Positions 35,254-44,475 of a DNA stretch of 64,000 nt are shown here, one piece after another (position 1 is the stretch's first letter; each line of letters begins with the position of its first letter). The stretch is taken from positions 1,224,712-1,288,711 of the forward strand of contig NZ_NIDE01000017.1 of assembly GCF_002197845.1 (NCBI RefSeq), written 5' to 3'. A program made the position numbers and the translations under genes. Below the pieces are notes generated by a model. It saw nothing but the letters and a program-made list of their open reading frames with translations. It was not told the DNA's origin and searched no databases. The DNA is from Fimbriiglobus ruber. GTDB taxonomy: Bacteria; Planctomycetota; Planctomycetia; Gemmatales; Gemmataceae.

Positions 35254-37212
35254 ATGCCGAAGGACCCCGACGACCTGCGGGCGGGCGACTGCCCGCTCCT
35301 CGCGAAACACTCCGCCGACGCGGGCGGCCCCGTCGCCGCCTACAACGGCATCGCGGCCGACCTGCGGGCCCTCCGCGCGGACCCGGAACTCGCCCGGCTG
35401 GCCGACCACCCCGAGTTCCAGAAGGCCGTCGCCGCGCCCCTGGAGCGGGTCCGCCGGGATCTGACCCGGGCCCGGTACTGCGTCGGCTTCATCGGCCTGT
35501 CGCAGGCTGGCAAGTCGACGACCGTCAACAACCTGTTGGGGTCGGAGGTCTGCAAGTCGGGCACCGGGAAAGCGACGTCCAGCCAGCCGGCCCGGATGTT
35601 CCGGGCGGCCGCCGACGGCCTCGACGTCGCGTACCTGACCGCGGCCAACTTCGAGGCACGGCGGCTGGAGCTTTGTAAGGAGATCGGGCTGCCGAGCCCC
35701 GGGGCGGACGACGACCTGTTCGCCCAACTCAAGGACGACGCCGTCTTCGCCGACGTGCAGGACAAGCCGCGGCTCAAGAAGGACCGGGAGTTCCTCGGCG
35801 TCTTCCTGCGGTCCCGGCGGGCGTGCGGGGCGGACTACCTCCGGGCGGACGGCCGCGTCGACAGCGGCCTCCCGTTCGCCGACCGCCTCAAGTACACCAC
35901 CCACGCCGAGGGCGCGCCGGAGAACCAAACGCTGCTGATCAAGGAGGCCCGGTTCCACCTGGCCCTGCCCGCGCTCCCGGACGACCTGGAGATCTGCGAC
36001 CTGCCCGGGCTGGGTAGCGAGCGGACGGTGGACGACCTGGTCACGTTCGAATACCTCCCCGACCTGAACGGGGGGCTGCTGTTCGTGAACGCGTCGATGA
36101 ACATGAAGGACATCAGCCTGACGAACGCGTTCAACCGCTTCCGCCGGGCGTTCGACGGGAACATCTCGTCCCGCGCCTGGGTCGTGTTCACGAAGGTGGA
36201 CGGCCTGTCGGACAACTACTTTCGTCCGGGCAAGGAGAACATTTTCACGGTCGTCCGGGAGGTCCTGGAAGAACACCAGATTCCCCTGTCGCAGGTCTGT
36301 TTCGTTTCCAACGAGCTTTACAAGGAGTTGTCGACGGAGCCGCCGGCGGGCCGCCGCGCGTGGGCGGCCCGGCGGCTCAAGCAACCCGCCGACCGCCCCG
36401 TCCCCGAGACGTGCCCGCCCGAGCTGCGGGCCGCCTGGGAGGCGCTGGTGGAAGACGGCGGCATCTCCCGGCTCCGGGCGCTCGTCACGACCGACGTGGC
36501 CCGGTCGCTGGCCGCCGAGATCCGCGCCGCCGTCGAGCGCGACCTGGCGAAGATCCGCCGCGACCTCGACCACCGGAAGGCTACCGAGAAGGCGCGGCTC
36601 GCGGGCGGCGGACAGTTGCACGAGAAGGTCGGCACCTGCCGGGCGGTCGTGATGAGCCTGGAACAGGCCCTGACCGACGAGCCGGGCAGCTTCGGCATGA
36701 CCCAGCGGGCCGAGGAGTTGCGGGGCCGCCTCCGGCAGCTCCTCGACAACCCCGAGACGCGGAAGGTCATCACCGGCCTCGCCCCGGTGAAACTCCCGAA
36801 CGAGTTCCGCATCCACGCCCGCCTGCTCTCGCACACCTTCCAGACCGAGGTCGGGCTGAAGGTCGTCGACCCGACCTACGAGGAGGTCGGCCGCATGCTC
36901 GAACCGCTGCCGCGGGTGCCGGTCGGCGGGGCGGCCGCCTGCGGCGCCGCCTGGCAGGCGCTCCGCGACGAGGACGCGGCCCCGGCCGCCTGGGCCGGCC
37001 GCCTCCCCGGGTTCGGCAGCGACGAATTCGCCGAGTGGCTCCGGCACGCGGCCGAGAACGGCGACGCCCTCACCGGCACGGTCTACCTCGACATCATGTT
37101 CGACAAGATCAACGCGGCGGTCCTCGCGACGATGCACGCGATCCGCGACCGCCTGCGGGCGCGGCTCGGCGAGGTGGCCGCCGAACTCGAACTGTTGACC
37201 GCGGCTCCCTAG
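35254..37212 (+). CDS. Dynamin-like large GTPase
   Basis: A 652-residue protein; ATG 35254 is preceded by an in-frame GTG at 35251. GTPase motifs are complete: G1 GLSQAGKS (81-88), a candidate G2 Thr in GKATSSQ (about 108), G3 DLPG (249-252) and G4 TKVD (313-316). After the GTPase come long charged helices (for example residues 420-480, SLAAEIRAAVERDLAKIRRD) and helical segments to the end, like the stalk of bacterial dynamins. No membrane span is present. It may also relate to the SrfC virulence-factor family, which is a GTPase encoded next to SrfB. The next gene, 37 bases on, is an Hsp70-like ATPase, which supports that comparison. Expected to bind GTP and remodel or tether membranes or partners. 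Confidence 0.83.
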   Translation: MPKDPDDLRAGDCPLLAKHSADAGGPVAAYNGIAADLRALRADPELARLADHPEFQKAVAAPLERVRRDLTRARYCVGFIGLSQAGKSTTVNNLLGSEVCKSGTGKATSSQPARMFRAAADGLDVAYLTAANFEARRLELCKEIGLPSPGADDDLFAQLKDDAVFADVQDKPRLKKDREFLGVFLRSRRACGADYLRADGRVDSGLPFADRLKYTTHAEGAPENQTLLIKEARFHLALPALPDDLEICDLPGLGSERTVDDLVTFEYLPDLNGGLLFVNASMNMKDISLTNAFNRFRRAFDGNISSRAWVVFTKVDGLSDNYFRPGKENIFTVVREVLEEHQIPLSQVCFVSNELYKELSTEPPAGRRAWAARRLKQPADRPVPETCPPELRAAWEALVEDGGISRLRALVTTDVARSLAAEIRAAVERDLAKIRRDLDHRKATEKARLAGGGQLHEKVGTCRAVVMSLEQALTDEPGSFGMTQRAEELRGRLRQLLDNPETRKVITGLAPVKLPNEFRIHARLLSHTFQTEVGLKVVDPTYEEVGRMLEPLPRVPVGGAAACGAAWQALRDEDAAPAAWAGRLPGFGSDEFAEWLRHAAENGDALTGTVYLDIMFDKINAAVLATMHAIRDRLRARLGEVAAELELLTAAP

Positions 37213-37249
37213 CCCAGCCAGCCGTCCTGACCGCGAGGAACCCAGACCG

Positions 37250-39919
37250 ATGCCCCTGACCCTGACGCTGGACGACGTGTACCTGCGGGCCGGCCGCGTC
37301 GCCAAAGCCTTTAACGTCGCGGGCCAGTTCCGCCCGGCCCGCCCGCTCGACCGGCTCGCCGAGTTCGGGGTCCTTGTCCACTGGCCGCGGGCGCACGACT
37401 GGCTGAGCCTGACGGCCCGCCTGCTCCCCGGCCCGGGCGGTCCACCGGCCGGGACGCCGTTCGCCGCCGACCCGGCCGGCCTCGACGCCGTCTGCGCCAA
37501 GCACGCGGTCGCGCGGGACCAGCTCGCCCCGCCGCTGTTTCTGAAACAGAACCTGTACCTGGTCGCCAGCCTCCCGGCGGCCAACCAGATCGAGCTGACG
37601 GCGGCCGTCGACACCGACGCGGCCGGCTTCCGGGCGTTCGCCGCGGCCCACCGCGACCCGGCCGCCGGGCACGTCGTGGTGCCGATCGAGCTGCGGTATT
37701 TCGACGGCAAGCAGTTCAAGCAGTACGTCGACCAGCCGTCCCGCCTCGACCTGGCGTGCAAGCCGTGCCGCCCGCTGCCCCGCTTCGTCGGGGTCGTGGC
37801 GATCGACCTCGGCAACACCGTCTCGTCGGTCGCGGCGCTGGCCGAGTCGGCCCGCGTCTCGGAGTCGGCCGCCGTCTCGCTCGTCCCCCTCGACCGCGGC
37901 GGGGCCGACCCCCGCCTCCTCGTGTCGGCCGTCCGCCTGGACGAAGTCCGCCCGCCCGCGGAGGCCGCCGGGGCCGCCGCCCGCCGGCTCCCCGACCTCC
38001 TGGCCGACGACCCGCGGGCGACGCTCCGGTACGCGGCCGGCCGGGCCGCGGTCGCGGGCGGGGGCGGGCCGGCCGAGAGCGTCGTCACGGGCGTCAAACA
38101 ACTCCTGTCGGTCCCGGAGACCTCCTCCGGCGACCCGGCGGCCGCCGCCCCCTGCTTCGCGCTGAACGTCCCGCTCGCCGCGGCCGACGGCGGGCCGCCG
38201 CAGCCCGAGCAGCTGGACGTGGCGAATCACTTTCCCGGGGAGCTGCTCTTCGCCCACATGTTCGCCTGCTTCCGGGCCGAGGCCCGGGCGTGGCCGGGCG
38301 ACGTGGCCCTGACGTACCCGACGACGTACACCCGCGGCGAGTTAAAGCAGCTCGTCTCGGCGGCCGCCCGCGGGTGGCTCCGCACGATGCTCCAGCCCCA
38401 GGCCCTCGACCGCGAACCGTCGCCGACGGACGACGCCGACCTCGACCTCCTCGTCGCCCAGGTTCGGGGGTGGTTGAACGACCCCGGCCGCCGGACCGCC
38501 GACTGCCCGCTGGTCCGCCTCGCCGTCGACGAGGCGACCGCGGCGGCGTTCTTCCACGTCCACCGCCGCGTCTTCGAACAACCCGGCGCCCTGACCCGCT
38601 TCCGCTACCTCCAACCGGACGGGTCGTACGCGCTGGTCGTCGACTGCGGGGGCGGCACGACCGACATCGTCCTCGCGCGGGCGTACGCGCCCGGCGCGGG
38701 TGCCCCCGGCGGGCTCGCCCGCAACCTCCGGCTCGACGTCCTCGCCCGCACCGGCCTGCGCGGGTTCGGCGGCGACAACATGACCCGGGAGGTCTGCCGG
38801 CTGGCCAAGGCGAAAATGACCGTGCTGCTCGCCAAACTCCTCCAACCGGCGACGGCCGCCGGAATCACCCCGCCGCCGGCCGCCGGCCCGGCCGACCCGC
38901 CCGCCGCGACGCAGGTCGTCCGCAAGTTCCTCGAAAAAACGGCCGCCCTCCGCCCGGTCGGCCCCGCGGACGAGTACGTCCCGACCCGCTTCGACCCGAA
39001 AGACCTGTCCGCCGACTCGCTGGCCCGCCGGGCTGCCGCCCGCTCGCTCTGGGCGCTCGGCGAGGAACTGAAGCGCAAACTGGTCGACGGCAAGCCCGTC
39101 AAATTCAACCAGCTCTCGGCCGAGCATTTACGGAAGGAGACCTCGGCCTTGATCCGCCTCGTCCTGGAGGGCAAGCCTCCGGCCGTCCAGGCCCAGTTCG
39201 CCCAACAGCTCGGCGAGGTCGCCGTCGCCCCCTGGGAGGCGGACGCCCTGGTCCGCGGGCCGATCGAGTCCGTCGTGGCGAAGTGCAACACGCTGATCGC
39301 CGAGAAACTCCGGCCCGACGACACCGGCACCCGCCCCGAGGTCGATTGGGTCGTCCTCTCCGGTAACGGCGCGCGGTACCCGCTGGTGCAGCGGTTGCTC
39401 CGCGAGCGGCTGCACGTCGCCTTCCTGGATTTTCCCGGGAGCGAACGCCTCACGTTCGACCCGGACAACCTCAAGCACGCGGTCGCCAAGGGGGCGGCGA
39501 TGGCGCGGATGGTCAGCCGGGTGGCCCGCACGGCGGCCGTCCAGTACGAGTCGAACCTGAGCGAGCGGCTGCCGTTCGACGTGGGCGTACACGAGCTGCA
39601 CGTCGCCGGCACGCGGCGGATCTTCCGCGAGTTCACCCCGTACTCCGATCTGTTGACACAGACGATGGAGTTGCGGATGGAAAAGGCCCCGGACGGTACG
39701 CCCCAGACGCTGATGCTGGATCGCCGCTTCCCCGGTGACGAGCGCTGGTCGCAGTTCGCCGCGTACCACTTCGCCCACGGGTCGGCCGGGGACGTGCAAA
39801 TCCGGTACGACGACGCGCTCAGCCGGTTCGTGGTCACGGCGGACGGGGAAGATTCCGCGTACGCCGACCCGACCGACCCGCTGACCCACGTCTCGCCACA
39901 GAACGTCGGAGACGTGTAA
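37250..39919 (+). CDS. Hsp70/actin-fold ATPase with long N-terminal extension (SrfB-like?)
   Basis: An 889-residue protein with GAGGA upstream of ATG 37250. A 180-residue N-terminal domain of unknown fold precedes an actin/Hsp70-type ATPase. Visible ATPase parts are phosphate-1 VAIDLGNTVSS with Asp186, a YPTTYTRGELKQL segment matching the Hsp70 VPAYF helix, RLAVDEATAAAFF, phosphate-2 VVDCGGGTTDIVLA with Asp465, GGDNMTREV, and an adenosine motif VVLSGNGARYPLVQ near 700. No Hsp70 substrate-binding domain follows; the C-terminus has a beta-rich 150-residue tail. Gene order beside a dynamin-like GTPase matches SrfB/SrfC. The match to SrfB is from layout and architecture only. Confidence 0.8.
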   Translation: MPLTLTLDDVYLRAGRVAKAFNVAGQFRPARPLDRLAEFGVLVHWPRAHDWLSLTARLLPGPGGPPAGTPFAADPAGLDAVCAKHAVARDQLAPPLFLKQNLYLVASLPAANQIELTAAVDTDAAGFRAFAAAHRDPAAGHVVVPIELRYFDGKQFKQYVDQPSRLDLACKPCRPLPRFVGVVAIDLGNTVSSVAALAESARVSESAAVSLVPLDRGGADPRLLVSAVRLDEVRPPAEAAGAAARRLPDLLADDPRATLRYAAGRAAVAGGGGPAESVVTGVKQLLSVPETSSGDPAAAAPCFALNVPLAAADGGPPQPEQLDVANHFPGELLFAHMFACFRAEARAWPGDVALTYPTTYTRGELKQLVSAAARGWLRTMLQPQALDREPSPTDDADLDLLVAQVRGWLNDPGRRTADCPLVRLAVDEATAAAFFHVHRRVFEQPGALTRFRYLQPDGSYALVVDCGGGTTDIVLARAYAPGAGAPGGLARNLRLDVLARTGLRGFGGDNMTREVCRLAKAKMTVLLAKLLQPATAAGITPPPAAGPADPPAATQVVRKFLEKTAALRPVGPADEYVPTRFDPKDLSADSLARRAAARSLWALGEELKRKLVDGKPVKFNQLSAEHLRKETSALIRLVLEGKPPAVQAQFAQQLGEVAVAPWEADALVRGPIESVVAKCNTLIAEKLRPDDTGTRPEVDWVVLSGNGARYPLVQRLLRERLHVAFLDFPGSERLTFDPDNLKHAVAKGAAMARMVSRVARTAAVQYESNLSERLPFDVGVHELHVAGTRRIFREFTPYSDLLTQTMELRMEKAPDGTPQTLMLDRRFPGDERWSQFAAYHFAHGSAGDVQIRYDDALSRFVVTADGEDSAYADPTDPLTHVSPQNVGDV

Positions 39920-39921
39920 CC

Positions 39922-41580
39922 GTGTCCGCGCCCGCCTGGTCGCCGGAACTCTCGGCCGCTTGGACCCGGTACGCCGCCGCGCTGGCCCGCCTGCCCGGGG
40001 GGGCCGCCGACGCGGACCACTTGCGGCGGGAGGTGCTGCCCGCCCCCGGCGATGCCTGGCAGACCGCCCGGGCCGTCGCCGCGTGGGCGCGCTTCCGGCC
40101 CCACGCGCTGCTCGCCCGCCGGGTCCGCCCGGAGCGGCGCGGGCTACTCGCGCGCCGGTTGCTAGACCGGGGCCGCGGTCCCGGCGACGAGTGGGACGTT
40201 TGCGACCCCGTCTTAATGGCCCGCCTGGACCACCTGGCCGCCCTCGCGGCGGAGGTCGACGCGGTCCTCGCCACGGCGGCCGGGCGGTTCCCCGGCGTCC
40301 GCCTGGGCCGGCTCGGCGAATCTGTTGACCCTTGGCCCCATACCCTCTCGCAAACCTCCCAGCCGGCGCCCGACGACTGGCCCGGACTCCGGAACCTTTT
40401 TTTGGCCGCGCTCGAAGGGGCACTGCCCGCGGCCCGCGGCGCGGTGGCGGCCCGACTGCTCGCCGGCGCGGACTGCGCGACATTCTTGCGGACCGAAGGG
40501 GCGACGCCCGAAGCGCGCTTTTGTTACCGCGCTCTTCTGGACTGCGAGCCGGGCTTGCTGCCGCGGCTCGACCCGAAGACGTTGGAGATCGCGGCCGTGC
40601 CGGCGGGCGCCGAAACCCTCGCCGTGGCGTCGGACAGGCCCGCCGGCACGGTCCTCGGCGTCGAACGGTTCGCCGCGCCCCCGGACCGCCCGGTGTTGCG
40701 GGTCAGCAGTGGGGCACAGTGGACCGGCGATGCCGATGGGTCGGTGATGAGTCCGGGGAGTGACCCCGAGTCGGTCGTCGCGGCCGCCGTCCGCGAACTG
40801 TGGGCGCTGTCCGACGCGCCGGTCTGGCGCGCAAGCCTGGCGCCTTTCGCCGACAGCCTTGGGGCCGGTCTGGTACCCGACCCGGGCCAACTCTGCACAC
40901 TCTTCGACGTCGCTGCCGCCGCGGACGCGCACGTCCCGGCGGACGCGGTCGGCCCGGTGCTGGCGCGACTGGCCGCGGCGTGCGGGGCGACGCTTCTGGA
41001 CGCGGTGGGGTACGACCCCACCGCCGACGAGGTGGTCACGGGCGTCCGGGCGGTGCCGGTGTTCCGCAACGCCGAACCGGCCGGGGCGGTCGTCCGCGTC
41101 CGGTCGTTCGGGCTGGTAGCAGGCGGGCAGATCGTTCGGCCGGCCGAGGTGGCCGTCAGCGCCGGCCCGCGGCCGCCGGGGTTCGCGGAAATGGAAGACC
41201 TGGTCGCCCGGGCGCCGGACCCGGTTCGCGGCGAGACTCAAGGGGCACTCGCGGCGCTGCGGCCGGCCGGACTCCGGGGCTACCTGGAGCCGGCGGCCGT
41301 CGACCTGTTTCAACTCTTCTGGGGCCGCGCCCGCCTACCCTGGGCTGCGACCGACGCGCCCGCGGCCGCGGCGTTTGCCGCCGCCCTGGCGAACCTTCTC
41401 GACGAACGCTTCGGCATCAAAACGTTCGAGCCGCGCAACTTCTTCGACCACCCCGACGGGTGGGTGACGGTCCCGCCGGGGGCCCGCGTTTCGAGCGGCC
41501 GGGTGATCGAACTTCAGATGCCGGGGCTCGTGGATTCGGCCGGCGGGCTGCGGCTGCCGGCCCTGGCGACCGCCGAGTGA
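39922..41580 (+). CDS. Unknown protein, last gene of the plus-strand arm
   Basis: A 552-residue Ala/Leu/Arg-rich protein beginning at GTG 39922, two bases after the Hsp70-like stop, so it is in the same transcript. The first 200 residues are helical (LSAAWTRYAAALARL, WQTARAVAAWARFRPHALLA). The second half is mixed: GYDPTADEVVTGVRAVPVFR, VVRVRSFGLVAGGQIVRP and NLLDERFGIKTFEPRNFFDH. No signal peptide, membrane span, nucleotide-binding loop or metal motif was found. Position after GTPase and Hsp70-like genes suggests a partner subunit, perhaps the SrfA slot, but the sequence itself gives no assignment. It ends seven bases before the convergent HEAT gene stop. Confidence 0.65.
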   Translation: MSAPAWSPELSAAWTRYAAALARLPGGAADADHLRREVLPAPGDAWQTARAVAAWARFRPHALLARRVRPERRGLLARRLLDRGRGPGDEWDVCDPVLMARLDHLAALAAEVDAVLATAAGRFPGVRLGRLGESVDPWPHTLSQTSQPAPDDWPGLRNLFLAALEGALPAARGAVAARLLAGADCATFLRTEGATPEARFCYRALLDCEPGLLPRLDPKTLEIAAVPAGAETLAVASDRPAGTVLGVERFAAPPDRPVLRVSSGAQWTGDADGSVMSPGSDPESVVAAAVRELWALSDAPVWRASLAPFADSLGAGLVPDPGQLCTLFDVAAAADAHVPADAVGPVLARLAAACGATLLDAVGYDPTADEVVTGVRAVPVFRNAEPAGAVVRVRSFGLVAGGQIVRPAEVAVSAGPRPPGFAEMEDLVARAPDPVRGETQGALAALRPAGLRGYLEPAAVDLFQLFWGRARLPWAATDAPAAAAFAAALANLLDERFGIKTFEPRNFFDHPDGWVTVPPGARVSSGRVIELQMPGLVDSAGGLRLPALATAE

Positions 41581-41587
41581 GGCGGCG

Positions 41588-44446
41588 TCACCGGCCTTTG
41601 GTTAGCACTTTGAGGGCGGCTTCCGCGGCCCGCTTTACGTCCCCGTCGGGGTCGGTGACCGCGACCGCGCTCAGCGCGTCCTGGGCGGTCCGCCACTGAT
41701 CGCGCGCCAGCGGGTCCGACGAGTTCAGCGCGGCCGTTTTGCCCAGGAGAGTGGCGGCCGCGGCGCGGGCGGAGGGTTGGGTGGCCTTCAGCCCGTCGAC
41801 CAGCGGCCCGTTCGCCTGCCGCGGCCGGGCGAGCAGGAGGGCCGTGGCGGCCGCGCCGTAGTCCTTGTGCGTGAGCAGGGCGACCAGGTCGGCGAACGAC
41901 TTCGCGGGGACGTCGCGGTGCATCCCCATCAGCCGCGCCACCTCGCCGGCCGGCACGTCGGTCGGGGTTCCGCCGGTCGCCGCGGCCGCCAACAACTCGA
42001 ACCACGTTTCGCCCGCGGGCGCCAGACCGGCGAGGAGTTCGAACACGCCCGCGCGGAACTTGCGGGCGGCGTCCGGGGTGTCCCACTCGCGGCGGGCGAG
42101 GTAACTCGTCGCGAGTTCCGGCTCGGCCACCTTCGGCACCCGCTTCAACGTCACCAGCGCCGCCGCGGCCGCCTCGCGAACGGATTGCACGTCGTCTCGC
42201 GCCGCCCGGGCGAGTGCGATGTAGAAGTCCGGTTCCAGGTACGGCTGCCGGCCGAGCGCCTCGGCGGCGGCCGCCCGGAGGGCTGCGTCGGGGCCGGTGA
42301 GGATCGCGAGAAATTCTTTCGGGAACCGCCGCGGGGCCTCGAGGTCGGTCAACAGGAGTTCGCCGGCCGCGGCCCGGATCGGGCCGCTCCCCGTGGTCGC
42401 CAGGCGGCCGGCCCCGGCCCGCTCGTCGGGCGTCAGCGGGAGGGCCCAGTCCGCGGCGCTACCGAGGCGGGCCAGGAGCGCGGCGGCCGTGGCCTGCTCG
42501 GCGGCCGTGCCGGACGTGCGCAGCGGCTCCAGGTACGCGATGAGCGCGTAGCGGCCGGCCTCGCCGTACCGCTTGCGGAAGAGGCCGAGCACGACCGACA
42601 ACTCGTCGTCGCCCAGGGCCAGTAGCGGCTTGCCGAACTCGGCGAAGTACAACCTCACGGTCGGCTCGGGCGTCAGCCGCACCGAGACCATCCGGGCCGT
42701 CTCGCCGACGAACGACCGCACTTCGGCGACCGGGCCGTCCGCGCGCCCGCCGTCGCCTCCCAACTTCTCCAGCGCGAAGCGGAGGGCAGTCGCCCGGCCG
42801 GCGTCGTCCGGTTTACTTTCGCCGGCCCTGGCGGACCGCAGCGCAACAAGGTAGTCGAACCGCTGGTGCGCCGGCCACGGCCCGGGGGCCGGCACGGGTT
42901 GGACGACGGAGAAGTCCTGCCGCAAATAGGTGACGTCCGCGCGGGCGAAGAATTGCGCGCCGCCGGAGTACCCCGCCGGCCCGGCGGCGAGCGGCCGGGT
43001 GGGATCGGGCACGGCGCCGCGGACGAAGTCGCCGGCCGCGAACGACGGGGCGTGGCACAGCAGACAGTTCCGCGCGTGGTTGGTCCGGACCATTTCCCGG
43101 CGGACGGCGTGGGCGGTCCCCCCTGCGTTGACCGATAGCAGCTCGGCCGACACTTGCGTCAGGTTCGCCGCGACGACCGCCGCCGCCGGGCGAAGGTTGA
43201 GGGCCACGAGGGCTTCGATCACGTGTTCGACGGCCGGCACCCACGGGTAGTCGAGCAGCGCGGCCAGCCGGACGGTCACGTCGGCCGGGTCGCGGTCGGC
43301 CAGCGCGTCGACCGCGGCGGCGCGGTTGTCGAAATCGGTGTCGAACACGGCGGCCGCCACCAGCGCGTCGAGGGCGGCCGGCCCCGGGGTGCGGCGGTAC
43401 GCCTCGCACGCCGTGCCCCGGACGGCTGCCACCTCGCCGGGGAGCATTTGCCGCAGGCAGGGGACCGCCGCGGGCACCGTCCACTCGCTCGCCCCTTCCG
43501 GGTCGCCGAGCAGGAGCGCCCTGACCTTCGCGGGGTCCGGGCGCGGGTCGTCCGCGGCATAGCATCTCCCCAGGCCGTGGCGGAACGACTGCGAAAGGCC
43601 GCCGAGGGTGACGGCCGCGTCCCGGTTGAGGACGGTCGCGGGCCCGACGCGGAAGGGCAACTCGGCCAGGTCGGCCCGGACCTTGGACAGCACGATCGGG
43701 CCGGCATAAATCCCGCCCCGGGCGGCGGCCGCGGCCGCGGTCTTGACCAACCCGACCGTCGTATTCGGGGCCGCCGCCGTGTCGAGGCCGACTTCGCGGA
43801 CCTTGAGCAGTTCGGCCTCCAGTTCGGCCGTCGTCCGGAGATCGAGCCGCGAGATGAGCTTTCGCTGCTGCGGGCGTTTCGGCGGTACTGGCGGCGGCAC
43901 GGTTTCGGGGGCGGGGTCTGGTCGCGGCGGGGCGACGGCGGGCGGGGCCGGGGGCACCACTGACGGCGTCGGCGCGGGGGTCAGAGCAGCCGCCTGCGGG
44001 GGCGGTTCGCGGCCTGGAGCGGTCGCCTCTGGGGGGACGCCGGTCTTCCCAGGCGGGACCACCGGGGCGGCAGGGGCGACCGGTGTGATTGGAGAAACGA
44101 CTGCCGTTCGCGGCCCGGTTTCGCCTTCGAGACCGGCCGGGCGAACGGCGACGTCGCGGCCCGAATCGCCCGCCACGGGCGGAGCAGACCTGTCGGCCCC
44201 GGGCGCCCAGACCACGACGAGCAGGCCGACGCCGGAACACAACGCGAGTACCACGACCAGAACCGCCGCGAAGAGCGCGAACCTACGCTTTCGGGGATCC
44301 GGCGTGTCGGCGGTCCGGAAGGCGACCCCGGCGGCCGGCACGGAGACCAGCCGGTAGGAAATGGGGCACACGACCTCGCGACCGAGGTCGTCCGGAGTAA
44401 TCGGGATCATCGTCCCGCAGCATTCGCACCGAATCGCCCCGGTCAT
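41588..44446 (-). CDS. Zinc-ribbon/TM/HEAT-repeat protein with CxxCH motif
   Basis: A 952-residue protein from ATG 44444-44446, with GAGGG seven bases upstream; an earlier ATG would add 13 residues. Residues 1-30 hold a zinc-ribbon-like set (Cys7, Cys9, Cys10, Cys27). A TM helix spans about 55-80. A Pro/Ala-rich linker reaches residue 220. HEAT/armadillo-like helical repeats then run to the C-terminus (e.g. LRAAAAEALGRQPYLEPDFY and REAAAAALVTLKRVPKVAEP). In the middle is a heme c-type motif Cys461-Leu-Leu-Cys464-His465 in NCLLCHAPSFA. The CxxCH suits an extracytoplasmic location if heme is really attached. Likely a scaffold; substrate unknown. Confidence 0.75.
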   Translation of the reverse strand: MTGAIRCECCGTMIPITPDDLGREVVCPISYRLVSVPAAGVAFRTADTPDPRKRRFALFAAVLVVVLALCSGVGLLVVVWAPGADRSAPPVAGDSGRDVAVRPAGLEGETGPRTAVVSPITPVAPAAPVVPPGKTGVPPEATAPGREPPPQAAALTPAPTPSVVPPAPPAVAPPRPDPAPETVPPPVPPKRPQQRKLISRLDLRTTAELEAELLKVREVGLDTAAAPNTTVGLVKTAAAAAARGGIYAGPIVLSKVRADLAELPFRVGPATVLNRDAAVTLGGLSQSFRHGLGRCYAADDPRPDPAKVRALLLGDPEGASEWTVPAAVPCLRQMLPGEVAAVRGTACEAYRRTPGPAALDALVAAAVFDTDFDNRAAAVDALADRDPADVTVRLAALLDYPWVPAVEHVIEALVALNLRPAAAVVAANLTQVSAELLSVNAGGTAHAVRREMVRTNHARNCLLCHAPSFAAGDFVRGAVPDPTRPLAAGPAGYSGGAQFFARADVTYLRQDFSVVQPVPAPGPWPAHQRFDYLVALRSARAGESKPDDAGRATALRFALEKLGGDGGRADGPVAEVRSFVGETARMVSVRLTPEPTVRLYFAEFGKPLLALGDDELSVVLGLFRKRYGEAGRYALIAYLEPLRTSGTAAEQATAAALLARLGSAADWALPLTPDERAGAGRLATTGSGPIRAAAGELLLTDLEAPRRFPKEFLAILTGPDAALRAAAAEALGRQPYLEPDFYIALARAARDDVQSVREAAAAALVTLKRVPKVAEPELATSYLARREWDTPDAARKFRAGVFELLAGLAPAGETWFELLAAAATGGTPTDVPAGEVARLMGMHRDVPAKSFADLVALLTHKDYGAAATALLLARPRQANGPLVDGLKATQPSARAAAATLLGKTAALNSSDPLARDQWRTAQDALSAVAVTDPDGDVKRAAEAALKVLTKGR

Positions 44447-44475
44447 GACGTCGCCCTCTAGAGAGGTTTCAGCCG

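Noticed and set aside
33667-38097. A 1476-codon open frame on the minus strand opposite the pseudokinase, exported-protein, dynamin and Hsp70-like genes
   Set aside because: The plus strand carries four recognisable proteins with ribosome sites and P-loop/ATPase motifs. The minus translation is Arg/Gly/Val-rich with no domain, as expected antisense to very GC-rich genes.
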